Below are positions 25,842-37,800 of a stretch of 63,602 nucleotides of DNA, piece after piece (position 1 is the first letter of the stretch; each line of letters begins with the position of its first letter). The position numbers were made by a program, and so were the translations under genes. Where the stretch lies: positions 1 through 63,602 of IMG/VR virus record IMGVR_UViG_3300034022_000282. One strand, given 5' to 3'. The notes beneath the pieces are model-generated. The model was not told where the DNA came from. It worked only from the letters and a program-made list of their open reading frames with translations, and ran no database searches. Origin of the DNA: a virus.

Positions 25842-28800
25842 ATGCCAAATTTATCAGAGTTATTAGATGAGTATAATAAAGGTATTCAAAAAAATAAATC
25901 TTTAATAAGTCCTGAAGAAATGAATGTTGGATTTGGTTTAGCCAAAGAACAAGACATTCCATTTTCATCAAAAGACTTAGGACAAAGTATTTATGAAGAA
26001 GTTGAAAATAGACGTAGTAGAAATCAAGGAGCTTGGGAAACCGTAGGAATTGGAGCAGCTAGATTAGCTGGTAAAACTTTAACTAAAACAGCTGAAGGTG
26101 CCGGTTTTATAGCCGGATTGGTAGGAGATGCTTTAGGTAATGCTGTTGGTTTAGATACTAACACAGATACATATAAAAAAGAAGGTGACACAAGTTTAGG
26201 TGGAAATTTATCAGCTTGGATAGCTGGTGCTGCTGATAACGGTTTAGCAACATTAGCTTCTGACATGGAACAAAAATTAGAAGACATTACTCCTTTATAC
26301 AATAGTTTAGAAGATAGAGCAGCTAACAAAATGAATGTCTTTAATAACTTAATGGACGGAGATTTTTGGGCTGGAGATGCTGTGGATGCTACTGCTTTTT
26401 TATTATCTGCTTATTTAACAGGTGGTGCCGTAGCTGAAGCTAAAATAGGTCAAGGATTAGTTAAAGGGTTAGCTAAAAAAGGTTTAATGTCAGGTAATTT
26501 GAATAAAGTTGCTAATGCTACTAACCATTTTACAGCTACTGCTTTACAAACAGCTTCTGAATCTATGTTTGAGTCTAAAGAATTACGTGATAATTTACGT
26601 GAACAAATAGCTGAAGAAAGATACGGTGCTAATTTTGATTTTCTTTCTCCTGAACAACAAAAAGAAATTAATGTTGAAGTTGCTCCAGCAGCAGCTAAAA
26701 GTTTTGGTTTAAACATGTTGTTGTTAGCACCTTCAAATGCTTTAGAGATGAAAAATTTAATGAAATCATCTTCTAGAATTACAGGTAAAACTAAAGGGTT
26801 AGGGTCAAAAGGGTTACAAACAATAGAAGAAGTTACAGGAGATATAAATTTACCTTTTGATATGTCATTACCTACAAGTAAAATACCATATTTAGGTGCA
26901 GGAGTAAAAGCTGTAAATAAATTTGGTAGTACTAGAGCAGGTAGTATTTTATCAGCTCAAGCTAATAGTATATTATCTGAAGGTTTATACGAAGAAAATG
27001 CTCAGTTAGCTGTATCTGAAATGTTAAAAGTTAATAGAGATGCTGATTTATTTAGTCTAAGTACTTATGGAGATATAGGTTCTAAGATGAGTGAAAACTT
27101 TGAAACAGAAGAAGGTAAAAAATCTATGTTGTTAGGTTCACTTGTAGGTGGTATATCAGGTACTATGGGTGGTGTTAAAGATTATAATGCAAATAAGAAA
27201 AAACAAGATTCAGCTATTGAGTATACTGGTAAAGAACTTGCCAATATGTTTTCTGTAAATAATGTTTACGAAACTGAAGAATACACACAAGATGTAGACG
27301 GTAAACCTGTTGTTAAAACTAAATACAAATTAGACGAAAATGGTCAACCAATTGTAGACCAAAACAAACTTCAAGCTGTTTTAAAACAAAAACAAGAATT
27401 TGAATTTTTAGATGACGTTGCTACATTAGCCGAAGAAAAAGGAGATGATGTATTATATGGTTTAGCTAAAAACAATGCTATTAATAGATGGATTAAATCT
27501 CATTTTGCTACAGGTTCAGAAGATTTATTAGAAGGTAAAATTGAATATCTTCAAAATTTATCTGATGAAGAATATTTAAAACAAGGGTTAAACCCAGCTG
27601 AAAAAGGACAATACATTGCTAACATACGTAATAAAATTAGTGAGTTTACCAAATTATCTAAAAACATTGAAAACAACTTAGTTGCAATGGATAATAGTAA
27701 AGTAGGTTCTCAAAATTTTAAAGCTAGAAAAAATGAATTGTACAATATAGGTACAGTTTTAAATGATGTTAAAGACGAAAAAAACAGATTACTTTTGGAA
27801 CAGGCTGAAATTAATTCTGATGAACAATCTCAAACATTAAATGCTAAAAGATCAGCTTACATTGATTTAAAAGTTAAAGAATTAACAGAAGCTGAAAATA
27901 AATACAAAGAAGAGTTTAACAAATTAGGTAATTTAAATACTGGTCAAAAATATTTTGATAATGACTATAAAAAATCTATTACTCAAAAAGTAAATTCATT
28001 TAATTTTCAAAGTGGTAATTTAGATCAATTTAATGCTTTTGAAAATTCTAAACTATACAAATCAGGTTTAGAATTAAAAGCTAAAAACATTGAAAATGAT
28101 TTTTTTGAACAAGGTACACAAGAACGTATAGAAAATGGTGAAGATGCTACAGCTATTGTAGATGATTTAGTAGCTGATAATGTGCCTGTTACACAAGAAA
28201 CTAAAAATTTACTAGAAAGTAAATTAAATTCAGAAAAAGAACTTATAGAAGAAATTAGTTCTTATGTAGAACAAATGCAAAATGGGTTAGAACCTGACCC
28301 ATTATCTCCAGCTGCTCAAGAATTAAACAATAGTTTTAATGATAATTTTGATGCTTTTAATGAGTATTCTAATAAAATACAAAGTGCTTTAAATAACCTT
28401 ACCAATCTACCATTAGCTACTAAAATGGATACTAGTAAAAAAGCTATTAAAGCTAAAATATTAGAATCATTTACTAATATGGTAAACAGTATTGTATTTG
28501 TAGCATCTAATAACGAAGATTACGAAAATGTATCTGAAATAGAAAACGCTATTAAGTCTTTAGAAAATACAATTAAAATACTAGAAGAAAAGAAAGATTC
28601 TGAGTATGATGATGTTATTGCTAATTACAAAAATATTTTAAAAGAATTAAAAGATTTAGAAGCTGTAGTTAAAGAAAGAGCTGCAGATAAACAAAAACAA
28701 CAAGAAAAAATAGCAACTCAAAGTTTAGAGTTACAAGAAGATAGTGTTGCTTCAGTACCTGAATTAATTACGTTAGTATCTGATATTACAGGATTAGATG

Positions 28801-31800
28801 TTTCTGACTTAGACAATCAAACTAAAGATATGCCTTTGTGGGAAAAGATTGGGTATTTAACTAATATAATTAGTCAAATAAAAACTCAAATTACTCCTGA
28901 ACAACTTCAAAAACTTAAAAACTTAGAAAGAAGTTTAACAACTCAAGTTGAAAGTTTAGTTGTAGCTAACTCTAAATCTTATGTATTAGTAGATATTATT
29001 AAAAAGTATTATGGTAAAAACCCTAAATTAATTTTTAATGATATTGTACAGTTAACAATTAAAGCTTCTGAAGATAAAACTTCTGCTTATGCTAAGTATT
29101 TAAAAGATTTTAATTTTTACAATCTTTTTGAAAAAATTATTAGCAATGAAGTTGAATTTAGGTTACCTGAAAATGTAACACATGAAATTTATAATCTTCA
29201 TAAACAAGTATTAGGTGTTAATAATTTAATTTCTATTATAGAAAGTGCTTACAACCCAGTAACAGAAGTAGTAACTGAAAATGCTATTGGTAAAGAAGAA
29301 AAAATAGTACCTTCTAATCAACAATTAGCAGCTATTCGTGATTTAGTTAAATTCTTATTTACTAAAAAACCTAATGTACCATTTGGTAACTTTGCATATT
29401 TAAAAGGATTTGCTGGTACCGGTAAAACTAATATTGTACTTAAGTGGTTTACAAAAGTTGCTGCTTTAAAACAAGAAGAAATATTTGCTACTGGGCACAA
29501 TGAAAATTCTGCTAAAGCAATTAATGACGCTATTGGAAATCCTAATGCAAAAACATTAGAAGAACTTAAATTTAAACTTGCTAATAATGAATTAGGTAAA
29601 ACTAAATTAATCATTATTGATGAGGTAAATGCTTTAAACAAAAATGAAATAATTGAAATTAACAGATTATTAGTATCTTACAATCAAACTAATAATACTG
29701 AAATAAAAATAATAGGTTTAGGTGATCCTAATCAGGTTACTGCTACAGGTGAAAATCCATTTTTATCTCCAGCATATACTGCTGGTTTAGAAAATGCTAC
29801 TATAATTACACCACTTACTATTCGTTATAGAAGTAATGTACAAGCAGTAGTAGATGCTCAAGATTTGTTTATGGATCAAAAGAAAGATTTAACTAAACAA
29901 GAAATCTTTTTAACTTCTAATTCTGAAAAAACTTTAGGTGCAGAAGGGTCATTACAATCAGATAGCATTAAACAAGCTTTAGCACAACGTGATTTAAACG
30001 ATGGTAAAACTAGAGCTATAATTGTACATCCTAGTGAAGTAGAAATGTGGAAAGCTGAAAACTTAGGTGTTGAAGTGGTTTCATATATTGATGTTCAAGG
30101 TAGAACTATAGATGAAGTATTTGTAAGTATACCTAGTACTAAGTTTGGTGATTCATTTGCATTTAACCAAGCTATGTATACAGCTACTTCACGTGCTACA
30201 AGTTTTATACATATTAACGGCATGGCATCTAAAAATGTAACAGATGAAAACGTTAATAAAATTACAGATAAAAACGTTAAAGCTATACAAGAATCTAAAA
30301 TTAAATTTGAAGAAGACCGTGTAGCTGAAATGAAACAAATAGATGATTCTATTGAAATTAAACCTCTAGTTAAACCTCAAGAAGAAGTAAAAGAAGAAGA
30401 AGAGGAAGAAGTTGATTTAGAATTAGAACCTGAATTAATACCTATAACACCTGAAGAAGAAGTAGAAATACAACCTACTTCAGCTGAAGTGTTAAATCTT
30501 AAATACCCTAATAACAAATCATTAAAAGGTAATACTCAAAATGGTAAAGATGTACCAGCTGTAAAACCAGGTGAAGAAGTAATTTATGTACCTTTTGAAA
30601 ATAAACAAGGTAATAAATCTATTGGTGTATTTGTAAATAGAAATGGTGATTATTTAGAAATAGGTGTGTTATCTCAACAAGAATTAGATAATCCTCCTGC
30701 AAATAAAATTGATTTGTTTAATAAGTTTAAAGAAGCTTTAAAAGGTCCTATAACTAAATTTACAATTAATAATGAAACAGGTTATCTAAATGTTTCTAAT
30801 ACTAGTAGTTTAATTACATTAGCTAAAGGTAAAGTAGAAAATGTTTCTAAACTTAAAATGATTTACAAAGCAATTTCTGAACCTTTTAATTGGCAAAATA
30901 TTCTTACTAAATTTAGAAAAGGATTTTTTACAACTGCAGAAGGAGATGCTGCACAATTAGAAAAGAGTCAAATTAGAGTGTTTACTACTAATGAAATAGC
31001 TCAATTAAAAAGTAAAGGGGTTACTTTTCCATTAACTGCAGGTAGACCTTACATAATGATTGTAAACCCAATACAAGCTACTGGTCAAACAGCTATACCT
31101 CAATTTATAGAATTAGAAAGAAAATCTTTAAACAAAGATGAGCATAGTTTTATTACAGCCCCTATTTATGATTTTATAGCCAAGTATGAGCAATTTAAAG
31201 ATGCATTTAGTGAATTAGACTCTAATGAATTAGCTGATTTAATTACAGCTACTGATGAGTTTTTACCTACATTAATTGATAAATTAAATGGTAAATACAA
31301 AAAGAAATTTAATTTAGCTAATCCTATTTTAGAATTACGTAAAGAAATTAACAACTTACTTTATACTGAATTAACTGAACAAGATCTTGTAATTAAAAAA
31401 GGAATGAAAGTTAAAAACCTTGCTATTCCTTTTACTAAAAAAGATAAAAATAACAATACCGTAGAAGTTAATGGTGTAGTTGTAAAAGTTAAAGAAGATG
31501 AAGTTGATGTTAAAGTAGAAAATGAAGTTGTAACTGTTAAGTTATCTGATTTACAACCTGTAGTAAAACGTAAACCTGGACCTGCTCAAAAAGCATTTAA
31601 TATTATTGCTCAAGGTAATAATACAGCTGCTGGTTACACTATACGTTTAAATTACAATGCTAACGGTACCCTTTTATCTAAAGCTAAATCTTTGTTACCA
31701 AAAACTGAAAATTTAACTGTAGACCAAATTATAGAAAAGTTTAAAGCAATGAGTTCATTTAAACAACAAAATGTTTTAAACAAATTTCAAGAAATTTATG

Positions 31801-34800
31801 GCCGTCCTGTAGATATAACTAGTGAAGAAGATATAATTAATATTAACAAACTTGTTTCTAATACAATGTCTTATGATCAATTATTAGAAATTTTTAAAAC
31901 ATCTGATAATAATAATATTTCTACTTTAAGAGTACCTGTTCAATTTGAAACAACATTTGATGAGGCTGGTCAAGCTATTAAAGTAGCTTATAATGAAAAT
32001 TATATTCCTACTAAATATGATTCTTTATTTTTTGAAGATAAATTAGAATCTGTGCAAGCTACATCTGCATCAGTTACAATAGAAGAACCTTCTACTGGAA
32101 ATACACCTCCTCCAAATAATACTCCTCCAAGACCTAAGACTACTACTAGATTAAGAGCCTTATTAAAATCTGTAGATAAGCAATTAGGTAAAAAGTTTAA
32201 AACTAAAGACATCTTTGCATATTTAAAATCAATTGATAAAACTTTAACTCCGGAACAAGTTCGTTTTGTATCTGCTTCTGAGTTAATGATTTTATCTGGT
32301 GGTAAAGATACTTGGGGATTCTTTAAAGATGGTATTATTTATCTTGAACAAGATGAATTTGGTAAAGCTTATGAAAATGTAGCTAGACATGAATTGTTTC
32401 ATAAAATCTTTGATATGATGTTAACACCATCACAAAGAAGATTAGTATATGCAAAAGCTATTGAAGAATTTGGGTTACCACAAAATACTGATTTAGAAGC
32501 TATAGAAGAACTATTAGCTGAAAAATATCAAGAGTGGAGAAATAATAGTCCTATGTCTTCGTTTTTTACAACTTTATTTAACCGTATAAAAAGATGGTTA
32601 GGTATGAATGTAAACATAACACCTACTATTGATTCATTTTTCCAAATGGTAGAAGCTGGTTATTTCTCAGAGCAAGATAACGTTGGTGAAACTAATAAAG
32701 GGTATAATGACATTTTAAAAGATTTTGATAACATTCTTAACTTTAAAAATGCTAAACTATTTATAATTAGTAAACTAAACGATTTAAAAAATCAAGAATT
32801 AACTGAAGATTATTTAGAAAAATACAATACAACTACTAGCTTAGAAAAATTAGAATTAATATATACTTATGCTTTAGAAGATTATTCTGAGTTAATAAAA
32901 AAATCTGCAACAGAAGAATTAACTGAAGAAGAAAAAGTAGATTTAATGTTTTTAGCTAAAGTTATAGATCGTAAAGTCTATAATAGTTTAATTGAAGATA
33001 TGTTTGAAGGTATTAACTTAGATAAAGTTAATAAAGATGAAATTATATCTACAGATTGGACAGATGATATTAGAGATGCAGAAGAAGTAAATCAAGAAAC
33101 TAAAATTTCTCAATCTGTAAAACAGTTTTTATCTACTATTATTAACCAAACTGAAAATAAACAAGTATCTCCTAAGTTTGCATTTTTAACTGTTCTTGAA
33201 ACGTTTTCAAACATTAACACGTCAACTGAAACAATATTTAAATCTGAGTTAATAAACAGGTTTAAAGAATTTTATGTTAAAAATACAAATGTTGGTGCTA
33301 TTCAAAATAGTATAGACAATTTACTTAAATGGGCTTATTTAGATATTTACAAAGAAATAAATTTAAATCAAAAGTTTGATTTTGTTACACCTAATTTATT
33401 TAAATCTGAAGATAACAATTATTTAAGTAGAAGAGGTAATGAATCAAATAAAGATTTTTTTGCTAGGATTATAGAAAAAAATCCTACAGAATTAAAATTA
33501 CTTAACGTATTGTTTTTAAGAGCTGACGCTAGAAATAACTTAAATGAGTTATATGCTCAAGCTGGGTCATTGTATTCTCAAAATGTAATGTACGGTGAGT
33601 ACAGAGGTTTTGGTGAAGATTACAAACAATCATTTAAAAATGCTATTGTTGAAGCTGAAATTTCTACTGAACGTGATAACTTAGCAGATTCATTTATTCA
33701 AAGAGCACAAGGATTAGATTCAAACTTTAATACTAGATTAAATAATGCTTCTAAGACTAAAGATTTAAATAAACGTAGGCAGGAAGCTATTACTTTATTT
33801 AGAGAGATGTTTTTGTATGAACCTAAGAATGTACAAGACGATAACGTAAATGACTTAATTAAAAAGATGTCAACGTTATATGAGTATTATAAAACGTTTA
33901 AAGGTGAAGATGCTCAAGAAAATTTTCAAGATAAACTAGTAACTGACTACAACGGGTTGTTGTCTTCAATTGCTAAAGACCATTTAGTATCTGCAGAAAC
34001 TAACATTAGAAATCCTAATTACAGAAGAACAGATGGTAAAACAGCTTACAAATTTACTTTATCATCTTTTGCTGTTAACACTATACAATCGTTAATAAAA
34101 AATGTTAACGTACCTGCTTATTTAAAAACTGATTTTTACAAACAAAACATATTTTTAAATGGCCTATCTAAAATTTATAACTATGTAAATTTTGACGGTG
34201 TTGTAGATGAAGATAGAAACACGGATTCTGTAAGATACAAATCTGAAAATGAATCAGATTGGTTTAGACGTAACTTTAATTATTTCTTTTTAGCTTTTGA
34301 TAACGATAACATTAAAACTAAAACTACTTATTTACAACAGTTTGTAACAATATCTAATAAACCAAACATTATAGCTGCTGAAGTAAATATATTAGATTGG
34401 AATTTAATAGAACGGTCTGTTATGTCTATTTTAAACCAACAGTCTAGTAGAAATTTTAGTAATGTTAAAATAGATAATACTTTAAACATATTTGAACCTC
34501 TAGTAGCACGTCAAGAAAATGAAACTAATGCTCAATATGCTAAACGTATTATGGAAACTTTTAAATCTAAAGAGGGTTTAACTGAGTTATTAAATACTGA
34601 TTCAAAAATTGACGTTAAAAAATTAGATGCTTTAGCTGAAAAATTTACTAACAAAAATGTTAATGAACTTACTAAATTATTTTATGCTAATTTCTTTATT
34701 AACTTACATCAATTAAACCAAATTGTTGCAGGTGATGAATCGTTCTACAAAAACTCATTTGATGTTGTAAAACGTATGTCAATAGCTTTTGCTACTGGTT

Positions 34801-37800
34801 ACAAAGGAATGGTTAACGACATATTTGGATTACCTAAATATTACAAAACATTAGTATTAGACGATATTGAAGGAGTATTAGGTAAAGATTACAATAAATA
34901 CAAAGAAATAGTAGGTAAAACATTTGAGTTAACTGATGCTCAAGGATTTATGACTGTTAAAAGAGCTGAACAATTAAGAAGAGCTTATGGTACAGCATTT
35001 AATTTTGGATCAGTTATTAAACCTGTTCATTTTGAAATTGATGAAAATGGTATACCAAGAGCAGTTAAATATTCATGTGTTGAGTTAACTCCTGAATTAT
35101 GCGCTATGTTTCCTATATTAGATAAACTTAGATTAACTTTAGAAAATAATGAAATTGATGAAGTTGCATTTAAATCTGCTATTAAAGTAGGTAGACCTAA
35201 AAATATTCAAAAAACATTAGCTGATGGTAGCATCGATACTGTAAATGCTGATAGTGTTCTTACTTTACAAAATAATAATTACAGAATACAAAGTAATCCA
35301 GAACATGATGTTGATGGTCAAGAAGTAGCATTTCCTACACAGTTAGGTTATTTTTATAACTTTAGTGGTTTAAACAACGATTTAGCAGATAAACTATTTA
35401 AAGCCCAAGAGTTTTTAATTAAAAATGGTTTAAATGACATACTTAAAAGATTAGGATTATCATCTAAATTATTAGAAGGTGAATCTTTAGAACTTACACA
35501 AAATAAGCAAAGAGATAACCTACGTAAAAAACTAATAAATGAGCAAGCTGATGAAAGAGATCAAAGGCAAAATGAATTTTATGCTAACCCTAAATTAGGT
35601 ATTAATACTCCTTTTTTAGTTAAAAAAGCTATTACAACAATGGCTTCTATGTTTAAAAAAGCTACTGTTGCTATTAAGTTACCTGGAGCCGGATTAGTAT
35701 TACAGTCTGCATATGGTACAGCTATATTTAAAGATGCTGAAGGTAATGAAATAGAAAGACCTTTAAAATGGAGAGATGCTGAAGGATACGCTGAAGTAAT
35801 TTTACCAGATTTTTGGCAAGATAAATTTAAAATTGGTGATAGTATTTTATTTGATACTATGGTTGGTTTTAGGATTCCTTCAACTGAATTACATTCTGCA
35901 GTACCTTTAAAAGTAGTAGGTTTTTACCCTAACAACAAAAACGTAGTAATTGCACCACCGGAAATTGTATTTTTCCACGGTTCAGATTATGACGTAGATA
36001 AATTGTATGTAATGAGGAGAGAAATCTATGACAAAGAAGTTTATTCTTCAACTGGTAAACTTATAAATGACCCTAATGTTCCTGTAGGTTACAGTGGTAT
36101 TAATTTTGATGAAGAATTTGCAGAAGTATTAAAATTAGAAATTGCAGATTTTCAAAATAAAATTAACACAGCTAAAAATACAAATGATGCCGATGCAATA
36201 AAAGGTGCAAAAGAAAAACTAAAAGAACTTAAAACACTTCAAGATATTTACTACAAAAACTTTATAGTAGATTTATTTGTAAAAGTAACTACAGCTAAAG
36301 TAAACGAAAACCTAATGATGGCTCCTATTTCAATGGAAAGATTTAAAGGTGTAGGTGTAGATACTGAAGATTCTACTTTTGATTTAGTAGCTAGATTAAA
36401 AGGTTTTAAAGAACCTAAACCTAACTTTAAAGATTTTACAACTTTAGAAAGTTATAAAAATGCTATAGAAGAATGGAAAGATAAAAGAGATGCTGTAATT
36501 TATACTACACGTAGTTTGTACGATTTAAATGATCAAATGTTAATGCATAAGGATAATTTTAGTGGTACCAAACTTACAGGTAGTTTTGCTAACATGGCTA
36601 AAGTTATAGCTTACTTTTTCCAATCTACTACAAATGGTGAATACCCTCAACTTAAAGAAAGCTATCATATTAGTTTAAACGGTGAAACTTATACTGGGTA
36701 TGATTATTATGAAAAAACTAAAGAGGTATTAGTAACATATGACTCTGATGGTAATCCGGTTTATAAAAAACCTTCTATTACTGAAACAATAGATTCATTA
36801 GTAAATGCTGCTATTGATAACGTAAAAGAACAAATACTTCCTGTAATTGGTTTTACTAACAATACTGGTGGAGCTGCAGTATCTATGATTTCAATGGGTA
36901 TACCTTTAAATCAAGTAGTGTTAACAATGTTACAACCTGCAGTTGATGTTATTAATAGATACAATAGTTATTCAATTGGTTATAGTGCTGCTTTAACAGA
37001 ATTAAAAGTAGCTTATGCTAAAAATTTAAAAGCTGATTCTTTTGAAACATTAACTGAAGATCAAAAACTTGCATTTGATGATAAATTACCAGAAGTAAGT
37101 GACGCTAAAATGACTAATGCATACGGTAAAAACATAGCAGATATGACTACCGAGGAGATAAAACTTCAAGTAGCTGTATTAAAAGATGTTTTAAATAAAG
37201 CAAATAATGCATCTGATTATATAACTACGGCTAGTACTGCTTACAGTGTGTTAAAAGAATTTCCTGTAGATTTCCCTGGTATGGAAAATGTATTAGAAGC
37301 TTTTGATAAAATGTGGGTAGAGGGTACTGTTACAGATCCTGAAACAGGTAAAGAAGTAAGTGTAAATGAAGCTTCTGAAACGTTTCCATTTACTAATGTA
37401 ATGCCAACTAAGCTACCACATATTGATGCTGCATTTAAAACGTTAAAAGCTTTAAAAAGTAAAACTGAACATTTGTTTTTTGTTCATTATAAAACTTTAC
37501 AAAACTTTTCAAACTCTGCTTTAGAAAAGTATAACTTAAAACTTAAACGTTCTACTAAAACTAAAGAATTAACTGCTAAATTTAGAGAAAGATTTTTACA
37601 GTATTTTATGTCAGGTCTTACTTTTACTACTCCGGAAGGGTATAATATTAGTTTAGACACATCTAAAGAACCTGTTTATACTGACGCCAGAGGTAAAGAA
37701 TATACTGGTATGGATGCTTGGTTAAGAAGTTTTTCTGATCAAATAAGAGAAATAAAGAAAGCTAATCCAAATAACAAATTTTTACGTAAAATTAGTATAG

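Noticed and set aside
26024-26716. Long antisense open frames opposite the giant virion gene
   Set aside because: They mirror the codon structure of the sense gene, have hydrophobic low-quality translations, lack leaders and overlap proven coding sequence completely.
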